Origin: Burkholderia sp. WSM2232
GTDB taxonomy: Bacteria > Pseudomonadota > Gammaproteobacteria > Burkholderiales > Burkholderiaceae
Assembly: GCF_000472545.1 (NCBI RefSeq)
Contig: NZ_AWZV01000021.1
Coordinates: 328 to 64,327, forward strand
Length of the DNA: 64,000 bases
Reading direction: 5' to 3'
Positions 1 through 8,664 of the stretch are shown one piece after another (within the stretch, counting starts at the first letter, position 1; each line of letters starts with the position of its first letter). Under the pieces are notes generated by a model, which was given only the letters and a program-made list of their open reading frames with translations, was not told the origin of the DNA and searched no databases. Position numbers and translations under genes: made by a program.

Positions 1-111
1 GCCGTCAACAGGTTTTTGCTACCGCCTGAACCTGCTGCCGCCGCTGGAAGCCTTGCCACGGCTGGCTTTCCCGCTTCCCGTGCCCCGGCGTCCGGAGCAC
101 GAAAGAGCGAG

Positions 112-140
112 ATTCTAGCGAGCCCCGCGACGCCTTGCAA
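112..140 (-). promoter_or_regulatory. Leftward sigma70-like promoter at window edge
   Basis: On the minus strand a TTGCAA box (135-140) and a TAGAAT box (112-117) are separated by 17 nt, close to sigma70 spacing and consensus. It lies just after the paaF stop and points out of the window. A second TTGACG box follows at 8-3, preceded by an A-rich stretch, so a strong multi-promoter gene may lie to the left. What it drives cannot be seen here. Confidence 0.45.
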
Positions 141-160
141 GCGTTATTTCGACGAGCCAA

Positions 161-937
161 TTAACGATGCTTGAAAACCGGTTTGCGCTTCTCGACGAAC
201 GCCGCCATCCCTTCCTTTTGATCTTCGGTTGCAAACAGCGAATGGAACAGGCGACGTTCGAAATGGACGCCCTCCGCCAGCGTCGTTTCGTAAGCGCGAT
301 TGACCGACTCCTTCACCATCATGACGGCAGGCAGCGGAAATTCGGCGATCGTCGCGGCTGCCGCGACCGCTTCCTCAAGCAAGGACGCGGCAGGAATAAC
401 GCGCGACACCAACCCGGCGCGCTCGGCCTCCGTCGCATCCATAAAGCGCGCTGTCAGGCACAGATCCATTGCCTTTGCCTTCGACACAGCGCGCGGCAGT
501 CGCTGTGTTCCGCCGGCGCCAGGCATGATGCCGAGTTTGATTTCCGGCTGCCCGAACTTGGCCGTGTCCGCCGCGAAGATCATGTCGCACATCATGGCCA
601 GTTCGCAGCCGCCGCCCAGCGTGAAGCCCGCTACCGCCGCAATAATCGGCTTGCGAATCGAGCGAACCGTCTCCCAGTTGCGCGTGATGTAGTCCCCCTT
701 GTACACATCCATATAGGAATAGGTGGCCATCATCCCGATGTCTGCACCGGCGGCGAACGCCTTCTCGCTTCCCGTCAGGACAATCGCGCCGATGCCGTCG
801 TCGGCGTCGAACTCGCGCAGCGCCGCCCCTAGTTCGTCCATCAACGCATCGTTCAGCGCGTTAAGCGCCTTAGGACGATTCAACGTGACGAGCCCAACCC
901 GCCCGCGCGTCTCAACCAGAATGTTCTCGTAAACCAT
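161..937 (-). CDS. paaF: Enoyl-CoA hydratase, phenylacetate pathway (PaaF-like)
   Basis: This 258-residue crotonase-fold protein probably hydrates 2,3-dehydroadipyl-CoA in the cytoplasmic phenylacetate pathway. Both catalytic glutamates of true hydratases are in place: E112 in the GGGCEL segment and E132 in QPEIKLG. The oxyanion-hole segment AAGADI is near residue 62. The start is set by a strong AAGGAGG six bases upstream. It is transcribed away from paaN across a short region holding a palindromic operator, the arrangement seen in Burkholderia paa clusters. The assignment to PaaF rather than a general fatty-acid hydratase rests on this context. Confidence 0.82.
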   Translation of the reverse strand: MVYENILVETRGRVGLVTLNRPKALNALNDALMDELGAALREFDADDGIGAIVLTGSEKAFAAGADIGMMATYSYMDVYKGDYITRNWETVRSIRKPIIAAVAGFTLGGGCELAMMCDMIFAADTAKFGQPEIKLGIMPGAGGTQRLPRAVSKAKAMDLCLTARFMDATEAERAGLVSRVIPAASLLEEAVAAAATIAEFPLPAVMMVKESVNRAYETTLAEGVHFERRLFHSLFATEDQKEGMAAFVEKRKPVFKHR

Positions 938-1009
938 GCCGCCTCCTTGTGGTTAATCGAGCGCGAAAAACGCTTCGCGCGGCCATCCTAATAATGCTAA
1001 CATTCCCCA

Positions 1010-1023
1010 ACCAACCGGTCGGT
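1010..1023. promoter_or_regulatory. Palindromic operator between paaF and paaN (PaaR-like)
   Basis: ACCAACCGGTCGGT is a 14-bp palindrome centred on ACCGGT with one mismatched pair. It lies in the divergent paaF-paaN intergenic region, 46 bases before the paaN start. From memory, Burkholderia paa promoters carry a conserved inverted repeat of this kind bound by the TetR-family repressor PaaR, which responds to phenylacetyl-CoA. That identity is inferred from position and shape. No PaaR gene is in the window. Confidence 0.55.
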
Positions 1024-1068
1024 CAATTATTCGACGGGCTTCTCCCAACGCACAGCCAAGCCTCTGCC

Positions 1069-2769
1069 ATGACACATCCGTTTTTCACCAAGCACGAAGA
1101 TATGTTGCAAAAGGCGCTCGCCGCTGCCGAAACCCGTGGTTACTGGAGCCCGTTCGCCGAAATGCCCAGTCCGAAAGTGTACGGGGAAACCGCCAACGCG
1201 GACGGCGAAGCAGCCTTCAAGGCGCACCTGAATACGTCGTTCGAGCTGGATCAACCGTCGACTGGAGAGACTGTTGGCGCGGAAGTGTCTCCGTTCGGTT
1301 TCCCGCTTGGCATTCGCTATCCGAAATCGGCGCCCGATGCGCTCATTGCGGCAGCCGCAACCGCTCAAAGCGACTGGCGCGCCGCCGGCCCGCAGGCGTG
1401 GGTCGGCGTATCGCTGGAAATCATCGCGCGGCTCAATCGCGCGAGCTTCGAAGTCGGTTATAGCGTGATGCACACAACCGGCCAGGCCTTCATGATGGCG
1501 TTCCAGGCAGGCGGCCCGCATGCGCAAGACCGGGCGCTGGAAGCCGTCGTGTATGCATGGGACCAGTTGCGCCGCATTCCCACCGAAGCACATTGGGAAA
1601 AACCGCAGGGCAAGAATCCGCCGCTCGCCATGAAGAAACGCTACACGGCAGTGCCGCGCGGCACCGGCCTCGTGCTCGGGTGCTGCACGTTCCCGACATG
1701 GAACGGCTATCCCGGCCTTTTCGCCGACCTCGCCACCGGCAACGCTGTGATCGTCAAACCGCACCCCGGCGCCATTCTGCCGCTCGCCATAACGGTGCGA
1801 ATTGCGCGCGAGGTACTGCGCGAGGCCGGTTTTGATCCGAACGTTGTCACACTGCTCGCCACCGAGCCGAACGACGGCGCAATCGTCCAAAGCTTGGCCG
1901 TGCGCCCGGAAATCAAGTTGATCGACTTCACAGGCAGCACGCAAAACGGTACCTGGCTCGAGCGCAATGCGCACCAGGCTCAGGTCTACACTGAGAAAGC
2001 CGGCGTGAATCAGATCGTGATCGACTCCGTTGACGACATCAAAGCCGCCGCCCGTAACATCGCCTTCTCGCTCGCGCTTTACTCCGGCCAGATGTGCACC
2101 GCGCCGCAAAACATCTATGTACCGCGCGGCGGCATCCGCACTACAGACGGCGCACTGACGTTCGACGAAGTCGCGCAGGCCATTGCCGGCGCCGTGCAAA
2201 AGCTGGTGGCCGAGCCGGCGCGTGCCGTCGAGCTGCTTGGCGCGATCCAGAACGAAGGCATTAGCCAACGCGTCGCCGAAGCCAGCAAGCTTGGCCCTGT
2301 TCTCGCCGCGAGCCAGACAATGGAGCACCCCGCGTTTGCCGGTGCCCGCGTGCGCACGCCGCTCGTGGTTCAGCTGGATGCCGCAACCGATCGCGCGCAA
2401 TTCACGCGGGAATGGTTCGGCCCGATCTCGTTCATCATTGCTACCGACTCGACCGCGCAGTCGCTCGAACTCGCCGGCGCGATAGCGGCCGAGCATGGCG
2501 CCCTCACTCTTTCGGTGTACAGCACAGACGAAGCCGTCCTCGAACAGGCGCATGAAGCTTCACTGCGCGGCGGCGTCGCGCTCTCAATCAACCTGACGGA
2601 GGGTGTATTCGTCAACCAGTCGGCGGCCTTCTCGGATTTCCACGGCACCGGCGCGAACCCCGCGGCAAACGCTGCGCTCACAGACGCCGCGTTCGTCGCG
2701 AATCGCTTCCGCGTAATCCAAAGCCGCGTTCATGTTGAACCGAAAGCGGCGCCGGCGGTAGTCAGCTAA
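1069..2769 (+). CDS. paaN: Phenylacetic acid degradation protein PaaN (aldehyde dehydrogenase type; paaZ in some strains)
   Basis: The 566-residue protein belongs to the aldehyde dehydrogenase superfamily in its short PaaN form. It should oxidise the ring-opened semialdehyde of the phenylacetyl-CoA pathway. Catalytic Cys343 is in YSGQMCTAP, general-base Glu309 in YTEKAG, and the cofactor lysine near 230 in VIVKPHP. The longer PaaZ found in E. coli carries an extra MaoC-like hydratase domain that opens the oxepin ring. That domain is absent here, so a separate hydratase is expected elsewhere. The ATG at 1069 is preferred because upstream codons read through the operator region. It heads the rightward paa set. 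Confidence 0.85.
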   Translation: MTHPFFTKHEDMLQKALAAAETRGYWSPFAEMPSPKVYGETANADGEAAFKAHLNTSFELDQPSTGETVGAEVSPFGFPLGIRYPKSAPDALIAAAATAQSDWRAAGPQAWVGVSLEIIARLNRASFEVGYSVMHTTGQAFMMAFQAGGPHAQDRALEAVVYAWDQLRRIPTEAHWEKPQGKNPPLAMKKRYTAVPRGTGLVLGCCTFPTWNGYPGLFADLATGNAVIVKPHPGAILPLAITVRIAREVLREAGFDPNVVTLLATEPNDGAIVQSLAVRPEIKLIDFTGSTQNGTWLERNAHQAQVYTEKAGVNQIVIDSVDDIKAAARNIAFSLALYSGQMCTAPQNIYVPRGGIRTTDGALTFDEVAQAIAGAVQKLVAEPARAVELLGAIQNEGISQRVAEASKLGPVLAASQTMEHPAFAGARVRTPLVVQLDAATDRAQFTREWFGPISFIIATDSTAQSLELAGAIAAEHGALTLSVYSTDEAVLEQAHEASLRGGVALSINLTEGVFVNQSAAFSDFHGTGANPAANAALTDAAFVANRFRVIQSRVHVEPKAAPAVVS

Positions 2770-2899
2770 ACGTCATAAGACGGACGCGCGGTGTTCGGTT
2801 TGTCCCATGTCCTCTGGCCGAATAGACCCCGCCGTGCGCGCCAACTAACATGAGACATCGGATCGGCATGCAACGCCGGTCCGCTTCAACTGGAACGGT

Positions 2900-4102
2900 A
2901 TGAACGACGCCTTCATCTGCGATGCGATTCGCACTCCCATTGGCCGTTACGGCGGCGCCCTCAGAGACGTCCGAGCCGACGACCTCGGCGCGGTGCCGAT
3001 CAAGGCATTGATCGAGCGTAATCCCGGCGTGGACTGGCGCGCCGTGGACGACGTGATCTACGGCTGCGCGAATCAGGCCGGCGAAGACAATCGCAACGTG
3101 GCCCGCATGTCGGGGTTGCTCGCCGGTCTTCCCACGGACGTGCCGGGCGCGACCATCAACCGTCTGTGCGGCTCTGGCATGGACGCCGTCGGCACCGCAG
3201 CGCGGACCATCAAGGCCGGCGAAGCGCGGCTGATAATTGCCGGCGGAGTGGAAAGCATGACTCGCGCGCCGTTCGTGATGAGCAAAGCGGCGAGCGCGTT
3301 CTCCCGGCACGCGGACATCTACGATACGACGATTGGCTGGCGCTTCGTCAATCCGCTCATGAAGAGCCGGTACGGCGTCGATTCGATGCCGGAGACGGCG
3401 GAAAACGTAGCCGTCGAGTTCAGCATCAGCCGCGCCGATCAGGACGCATTCGCGCTGGCCAGCCAGCAGAAGGCAGCGCGGGCACAGCGTGACGGCACGC
3501 TGGCGCAGGAAATCGTCGGCGTCGAAATTGCGCAGAAAAAGGGAGATCCCGTTCGCGTCACCCTCGACGAGCATCCGCGCGAGACCTCGCTCGAAAGCCT
3601 AGCAAAGCTGAAGGGCGTCGTTCGTCCCGACGGCAGCGTCACGGCCGGCAACGCATCCGGCGTCAACGACGGCGCTTGCGCGCTGCTGCTCGCAAATCAA
3701 CAAGCGGCCGACCAGTACGGCCTGCGCCGCCGTGCCCGCGTGGTGGGCATGGCGACAGCCGGTGTCGAGCCGCGCATCATGGGCATTGGCCCGGCGCCAG
3801 CCACGCAAAAGTTGCTCCGGCAGCTCGGCATGAAGCTCGAGCAGTTCGATGTGATCGAGTTGAACGAGGCGTTCGCGTCGCAAGGGCTCGCGGTTCTACG
3901 CACACTCGGATTGCGCGACGATGACCCGCGCGTCAATCCGAATGGCGGAGCAATCGCGCTCGGGCATCCGCTCGGTGCATCGGGGGCGCGCCTCGTCACG
4001 ACCGCGCTGTACCAGCTCGAACGCTGCAATGGCCGCTTCGCGCTTTGCACGATGTGCATTGGCGTCGGCCAGGGCATCGCGCTTGTCATTGAACGGCTTT
4101 GA
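2900..4102 (+). CDS. paaJ: 3-oxoadipyl-CoA / 3-oxo-5,6-dehydrosuberyl-CoA thiolase
   Basis: A 400-residue acetyl-CoA acyltransferase. The active-site residues of thiolases are all visible: nucleophilic Cys90 in NRLCGSGMD, His356 in GGAIALGHPLG, and Cys386 in CTMCIGVGQG. In phenylacetate catabolism this enzyme acts twice, cleaving 3-oxo-5,6-dehydrosuberyl-CoA and later 3-oxoadipyl-CoA. The near-identical PcaF of the beta-ketoadipate pathway is the alternative. The placement between paaN and paaG favours the paa role. About 130 bases separate it from paaN. Confidence 0.85.
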   Translation: MNDAFICDAIRTPIGRYGGALRDVRADDLGAVPIKALIERNPGVDWRAVDDVIYGCANQAGEDNRNVARMSGLLAGLPTDVPGATINRLCGSGMDAVGTAARTIKAGEARLIIAGGVESMTRAPFVMSKAASAFSRHADIYDTTIGWRFVNPLMKSRYGVDSMPETAENVAVEFSISRADQDAFALASQQKAARAQRDGTLAQEIVGVEIAQKKGDPVRVTLDEHPRETSLESLAKLKGVVRPDGSVTAGNASGVNDGACALLLANQQAADQYGLRRRARVVGMATAGVEPRIMGIGPAPATQKLLRQLGMKLEQFDVIELNEAFASQGLAVLRTLGLRDDDPRVNPNGGAIALGHPLGASGARLVTTALYQLERCNGRFALCTMCIGVGQGIALVIERL

Positions 4103-4120
4103 GATAAAGCGCCGCAGTTG

Positions 4121-4136
4121 CGCGAAAAGTTTCGCG
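4121..4136. repeat. Perfect 7-bp inverted repeat between thiolase and paaG
   Basis: CGCGAAA and TTTCGCG flank a 2-nt spacer in the 58-bp gap before paaG. It could be a small operator or an mRNA hairpin near the paaG ribosome site. It does not resemble the ACCGGT operator upstream of paaN. Confidence 0.35.
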
Positions 4137-4160
4137 AAAGAGACTTTGAGGAGACACCCC

Positions 4161-4952
4161 ATGCCATACAAAGCGATCCGCCTGGAGTCCGACGCATCGA
4201 GCCGCGTAGCAACCATCACGCTGAACCGTCCCGACAAGCTGAACAGCTTCACGCGCGCGATGCATGAGGAGCTGGCGGCGGCGCTCGGCGAAGTAGAGAC
4301 GAGCGGCGCTCGCGCCCTCGTCCTGACCGGCTCCGGCCGCGGCTTCTGTGCGGGACAGGATCTCGCCGACCTGGATTTCACTCCGGGCGCCATGACGGAC
4401 CTTGGCGAGTTGATCGACGCGCATTTCAATCCGTTGATTCGCCGGCTGCAGGCATTGCCGTTACCTGTGATAGCAGCAGTCAACGGCACGGCAGCGGGCG
4501 CCGGCGCGAATCTCGCGCTCGCTTGCGACATCGTGCTGGCGGGACGTTCGGCGAGCTTTATCCAGGCTTTCGTGAAGATTGGCCTTGTGCCGGATTCCGG
4601 CGGCACGTGGTTCCTGCCGCAGCGCGTCGGCATGGCGCGCGCATTGGGACTCGCCATTACCGGCGACAAGCTCAGCGCCGAGAAAGCCGAAAGCTGGGGG
4701 CTCATCTGGAAGACAGTCGACGATCAGGAACTCGCGCAAGCCGCGGCCGCACTGGCCGCACAGCTCGCACAGCAACCCACGCGCGCCATCGCTGCGATCA
4801 AGCAGGCCATGCGCGCCGGCACGACGCAAACGCTCGACCAGCAACTCGACCTCGAGCGCGACCTGCAACGCGAGCTGGGTGCATCGCACGACTATGCAGA
4901 GGGCGTGCAGGCTTTTGTCGAGAAGCGCGCGCCGCGCTTCGAAGGGCGCTGA
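4161..4952 (+). CDS. paaG: 1,2-epoxyphenylacetyl-CoA isomerase PaaG
   Basis: A 263-residue crotonase-family protein that should isomerise ring-1,2-epoxyphenylacetyl-CoA to oxepin-CoA. The two hydratase glutamates are missing: the first position reads AGANLAL instead of GGCEL, and the second region carries Asp145 in GLVPDSGGT. That is the pattern of an isomerase working through aspartate. The ATG follows a GAGGAG ribosome site. The stop is one base before the paaI start, showing translational coupling. Confidence 0.87.
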   Translation: MPYKAIRLESDASSRVATITLNRPDKLNSFTRAMHEELAAALGEVETSGARALVLTGSGRGFCAGQDLADLDFTPGAMTDLGELIDAHFNPLIRRLQALPLPVIAAVNGTAAGAGANLALACDIVLAGRSASFIQAFVKIGLVPDSGGTWFLPQRVGMARALGLAITGDKLSAEKAESWGLIWKTVDDQELAQAAAALAAQLAQQPTRAIAAIKQAMRAGTTQTLDQQLDLERDLQRELGASHDYAEGVQAFVEKRAPRFEGR

Positions 4953-4953
4953 T

Positions 4954-5442
4954 ATGTCGACGCAAGCCCTCTATCCCGCGGACATGGAGCCGGACGAACT
5001 CGCCCGTGCAACCGCCGCCGCCATGTACGAGAACGACGCGTGCAGCCGTGCGCTTGGACTTGAGATCGTGGAAGTGCGCGCGGGCTATGCGCGTCTGCGA
5101 ATGCCAGTGCGTGACGACTTTCTCAATGGCCATCAGATCTGTCACGGCGGGCTGATATTCACGCTCGCCGACTCGAGCTTCGCGTTCGCTTGCAATTCGC
5201 GCAACGTCAACACGGTGGCGTCCGGTTGCTCGATCGAGTTCCTCCGTCCGGTGCACGGCGGCGATGTGCTCACCGCAGAGGCTGTCGAGCAGACTCTGAA
5301 CGGCCGCACAGGGATCTACGATATTCGCGTCACCAATCGCGCCGATGAGATAGTCGCGATGTTTCGCGGCAAATCTGCGCAAATCAAGGGCAGCGTGATT
5401 CCTCTCGCACCGGCGAGTGCAAAACCGGAAGAACCGGACTAA
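4954..5442 (+). CDS. paaI: Hydroxyphenylacetyl-CoA thioesterase PaaI
   Basis: A 162-residue single hot-dog-fold acyl-CoA thioesterase. The hallmark HGGLIFTLADSSFAFACNS segment near residues 65-83 holds the catalytic Asp region of the PaaI family. The family releases CoA from stalled hydroxylated phenylacetyl-CoA products, acting as a safety valve for the pathway. It starts one base after the paaG stop. The C-terminal 20 residues are acidic and proline-rich and add little to the fold. Confidence 0.85.
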   Translation: MSTQALYPADMEPDELARATAAAMYENDACSRALGLEIVEVRAGYARLRMPVRDDFLNGHQICHGGLIFTLADSSFAFACNSRNVNTVASGCSIEFLRPVHGGDVLTAEAVEQTLNGRTGIYDIRVTNRADEIVAMFRGKSAQIKGSVIPLAPASAKPEEPD

Positions 5443-5656
5443 GACAAAGGCAGCGGCGTCCACAGCGCACGCAGAATGCGCACGGCAAGCGCTCCACGCG
5501 AGAGTCGCCAGTCCGTGGCAGTCGTGAGCGGCGCGTCGGTGAACGACTCACCGCATGGCGGCCGCCCAAAGTTCCAGCGCCGCCGATAGAAGTTTTGCGC
5601 GCAAGCGCGCCTCATATCAGACCCAGTACAGTATTCAGGCAGCAAGGAGACAATCA

Positions 5657-6961
5657 ATGAGCCCCGCCCTTCCGCTCGATCCCATCGAGACCGCCAGCCG
5701 CGACGAACTGGCCGCGCTTCAGCTTGAACGGCTCAAATGGTCGCTCAGCCACGCGTATGAAAATTCACCCGTCTATCGTCGAAAGTTCGACGAAGCGGGG
5801 GTTCATCCGAGCGAACTGAAGACGCTGGCAGACCTCGCGCGCTTCCCTTTCACGACAAAGAAAGATTTGCGCGACAGCTATCCCTTCGGGATGTTCGCTG
5901 TGCCGCAGGAGCGGATCTCGCGCATTCATGCTTCCTCGGGGACGACCGGCAAGCCGACCGTAGTCGGCTACACCGCTCGCGATATCGACACATGGTCGAA
6001 CCTCGTCGCGCGCTCCATTCGCGCCGCGGGCGCCAAACCCGGCGACAAGGTGCATGTGAGCTACGGTTACGGCCTGTTCACGGGCGGTCTGGGCGCGCAC
6101 TACGGTGCGGAGCGCGCGGGTCTGACCGTTATTCCGTTCGGCGGCGGTCAGACGGAAAAGCAGGTGCAGCTGATCCAGGACTTCCGGCCCGACATCATCA
6201 TGGTGACGCCGAGCTACATGCTTTCAATCGCGGACGAACTGGAACGCCAGGGCGTGGATCCAGCCGATTGCTCGCTGCGCATCGGCATCTTCGGCGCCGA
6301 GCCGTGGACCAACGACATGCGTCACGCGATCGAAAAGCGCATGGGCATCGACGCGGTCGACATTTATGGTTTGTCGGAAGTAATGGGGCCTGGCGTAGCG
6401 TCGGAATGCGTCGAGACGAAAGACGGGCCGACCATCTGGGAAGATCATTTTTATCCTGAGATCATCGACCCCGAAACCGGCGAGGTTCTTCCGGACGGAG
6501 AACTCGGCGAACTGGTGTTCACTTCGCTCACCAAGGAAGCGTTGCCGATCATCCGTTACCGCACACGCGACCTCACGCGTCTCTTGCCGGGCAGCGCCCG
6601 CACGATGCGCCGCATGGAAAAAATCACCGGCCGCTCCGACGACATGATGATCGTGCGGGGCGTCAACGTGTTTCCCACGCAAATCGAGGAACTGCTGCTC
6701 AAGCAACACGCACTCGCTCCTCACTATCAGATCGTGCTGACCAAGGAAGGGCCGCTGGATGTGATGACGCTGAACGTCGAGCCGTGTCCGGAAACGGCGC
6801 CGGACGTTGCCGTCCTGAGCGCGGCGAAGCAGGCTCTCGCCTATGACATCAAGGCGCTGATCGGCGTGAGCGCAGTAGTCAATGTGCTGGCGGTGAACGG
6901 GATTGAACGTTCGGTGGGCAAGGCGCGGCGCGTAGTCGACAAGCGCAAAACCGGGCAGTAG
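5657..6961 (+). CDS. paaK: Phenylacetate-CoA ligase
   Basis: A 434-residue adenylate-forming enzyme that activates phenylacetate to phenylacetyl-CoA with ATP, the entry step of the pathway. The P-loop motif SSGTTGKP is at residues 93-100. The YGLSEVMG aryl-binding segment, the RTRDL motif and the C-terminal lysine region (SVGKARR) are all present. The ATG follows AAGGAG. About 210 bases separate it from paaI; I see no ACCGGT operator or convincing promoter there, so it may be read from upstream. Confidence 0.88.
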   Translation: MSPALPLDPIETASRDELAALQLERLKWSLSHAYENSPVYRRKFDEAGVHPSELKTLADLARFPFTTKKDLRDSYPFGMFAVPQERISRIHASSGTTGKPTVVGYTARDIDTWSNLVARSIRAAGAKPGDKVHVSYGYGLFTGGLGAHYGAERAGLTVIPFGGGQTEKQVQLIQDFRPDIIMVTPSYMLSIADELERQGVDPADCSLRIGIFGAEPWTNDMRHAIEKRMGIDAVDIYGLSEVMGPGVASECVETKDGPTIWEDHFYPEIIDPETGEVLPDGELGELVFTSLTKEALPIIRYRTRDLTRLLPGSARTMRRMEKITGRSDDMMIVRGVNVFPTQIEELLLKQHALAPHYQIVLTKEGPLDVMTLNVEPCPETAPDVAVLSAAKQALAYDIKALIGVSAVVNVLAVNGIERSVGKARRVVDKRKTGQ

Positions 6962-7002
6962 AAAGACAACCGCGGGCACGTTCAGAGGGCTCGCGGCAGA
7001 CT

Positions 7003-7108
7003 CCACGGCCGTTGCGCATGCTTAAGCCGTGGCCCTCGCCGTGGTGCCCGCCGTGGTCCGCGCCGGGGGGCCACCGTGGTCCGCGCCGTGCGGCCCGCCG
7101 TGGTCCGC
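7003..7108. repeat. CCGTGG-rich imperfect short tandem repeat, convergent gap
   Basis: Between the convergent paaK and mltA genes (6962-7228) CCGTGG recurs at 7027, 7039, 7051, 7074 and 7098, giving steps of about 12, 12, 23 and 24 bases. CCACGGC (7003-7009) and GCCGTGG (7026-7032) also form an inverted repeat. No gene is supported here. The hairpin may end paaK transcription, but it has no T-tract. Confidence 0.5.
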
Positions 7109-7228
7109 ACCGGCCTCATAGCCGGCTCAGCCGTGTACCTGGTTGCTAGCTGCGGCGTTCCGACCACACGCCGCAGCCACCGCATACAACGGCCCCCGCA
7201 ACCCTGCTACGCGCGGCACAGCGGCCTT

Positions 7229-8353
7229 TCACGAGTTCGGCAGCAGCAGCCACATCCGGCCGCCCTGCTTCATCTTCCCGGCAAGGTCGCCCGCGTCGTC
7301 GCCGAGACCCCAGAAGTAGTCGGCGCGCACTCCGCCCTTGATTGCCGAGCCAGTGTCCTGTGCAAACACCAGACGGTTCATCGGCGAGTTGGTCAGCGGG
7401 CGGGTGGTCTGCAGAAACACGGGAGTGCCGAGCGGAATCGAGGCCGGATCGACGGCGATCGAACGTTCCGGCGTCAATGGCACGCCAAGCGCGCCGATCG
7501 GACCGTCTCCGCCGCCCTTAGGCACAGCTTCCGCCGACGGCATCTCGCGGAAGAACACAAAACGCGGATTCGTATCGAGCAGCGCATCCACTCTATTCGG
7601 GTTTGCGCGCGCCCACGCCTTGATGCCTTGCATGGTGGCTTGCGCGGGAGTCAGCTCGCCGCGATCCAGCAGCCACCGTCCAATGGACTTATACGGCTGG
7701 TTGTTCGTGCCGCCAAAGCCTACGCGCATCACGCTGCCGTCTTCCATGATGATCCGCCCGGAGCCCTGCACTTGCAGGAAGAACGCTTCGATCGGATCGT
7801 CCACCCAGACAAGCTCGTTGCCGTTCAGCACGCCCATGCGTTCAAGCTGCGCCCGCGGCGGCATCGGCGCGCCCGGGCGATAGCTCGACGGCCAGCGATA
7901 CAGCGCGGTCTGATACACGCCATGCCGCGTACGCGAGCCGCGCAACAACGGCTCGTAGTAACCCGTGACGAGGCCGTCGAGCGTGCCGTCGTTATTGGCT
8001 AGCTGGAAAGGCGTGAAATACGCTTCAAAAAAAGCTCGTGCACTAGTGCCGTCGAGATCGTCCAGTTGCGCCGCTGCCGCGCATGCCCGCGCCCAGTTCG
8101 GCTGGCGCGCGAGCCTCACGCAGTTCTGCCGCAACGCGGCCGTCGCGCCGATCAGCGAATCGTCCTGCCAGCCGGGAACCTGCTGCCACGGCACGGCCGT
8201 GAGACGCGTCGCCGCGATCTGGCCGGGAATGATCGCGGCGCCGGTGGGCGGCGAAGCCACCGGCCGCACCGCGCCGCCGCCACCACAGGCGGCGAGTATT
8301 GCCGCCACCGAAAGCGCGCCGAGCCAGGCTCCGGTCGCGCGGACAAAACGCAT
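7229..8353 (-). CDS. mltA: Membrane-bound lytic murein transglycosylase A
   Basis: A 374-residue outer-membrane lipoprotein that cleaves peptidoglycan glycan strands to 1,6-anhydromuropeptides. The start chosen gives a signal sequence ending in a lipobox with Cys23 (AILAAC). The MltA barrel follows, with LVTGYYEP, the VQGSGR motif, and the 3D-domain segment QDTGSAIKGGVRADYF carrying the catalytic aspartate. Longer upstream reading would bury the lipobox, so it is rejected. A small gene starts 28 bases away on the other strand. Confidence 0.87.
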   Translation of the reverse strand: MRFVRATGAWLGALSVAAILAACGGGGAVRPVASPPTGAAIIPGQIAATRLTAVPWQQVPGWQDDSLIGATAALRQNCVRLARQPNWARACAAAAQLDDLDGTSARAFFEAYFTPFQLANNDGTLDGLVTGYYEPLLRGSRTRHGVYQTALYRWPSSYRPGAPMPPRAQLERMGVLNGNELVWVDDPIEAFFLQVQGSGRIIMEDGSVMRVGFGGTNNQPYKSIGRWLLDRGELTPAQATMQGIKAWARANPNRVDALLDTNPRFVFFREMPSAEAVPKGGGDGPIGALGVPLTPERSIAVDPASIPLGTPVFLQTTRPLTNSPMNRLVFAQDTGSAIKGGVRADYFWGLGDDAGDLAGKMKQGGRMWLLLPNS

Positions 8354-8381
8354 ACAATGTTCGTTATTGATGGAAACCGCC

Positions 8382-8570
8382 ATGTCTGATCTGTTCGACG
8401 AATACCCAATGCTCATCTTCGCGCTGGAATCGCTTCTCGCGCTGTTCCTGCTCGTGTTCATCGTGGTGTGGACGTCGTCCGGTAAAAAGAAAGCGGCGCG
8501 CGCCAACGGTCACCAGACACCAAAGCCGCACAACCCGCAAAGCCCGCAGAAGCCGCAAGAGCCGCTCTGA
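8382..8570 (+). CDS. Small single-span membrane protein of unknown function
   Basis: A 62-residue protein with an acidic N-terminus (SDLFDEYP), one hydrophobic span (residues about 10-30), then a basic stretch GKKKAAR and a Pro/Gln/Lys-rich tail with repeated KPxxPQ units. The charge distribution suggests N-out or inner-membrane anchoring with the basic tail inside. An in-frame ATG four codons earlier (8370) is the alternative start. It lies alone between leftward mltA and apaG. No family is recognised. Confidence 0.55.
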   Translation: MSDLFDEYPMLIFALESLLALFLLVFIVVWTSSGKKKAARANGHQTPKPHNPQSPQKPQEPL

Positions 8571-8664
8571 CGCAGCGCCGCGCGCATTCAAAGGCGCGCA
8601 TTGCCTCCGCATTGCCCGAATTGCACGCTAATTCCCGTTAACGACCGCAGACCGCGTCCACGGT

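Noticed and set aside
1027..2553. A 508-residue minus-strand frame opposite paaN
   Set aside because: It is antisense to PaaN, which has all catalytic residues, and the translation is low-complexity.
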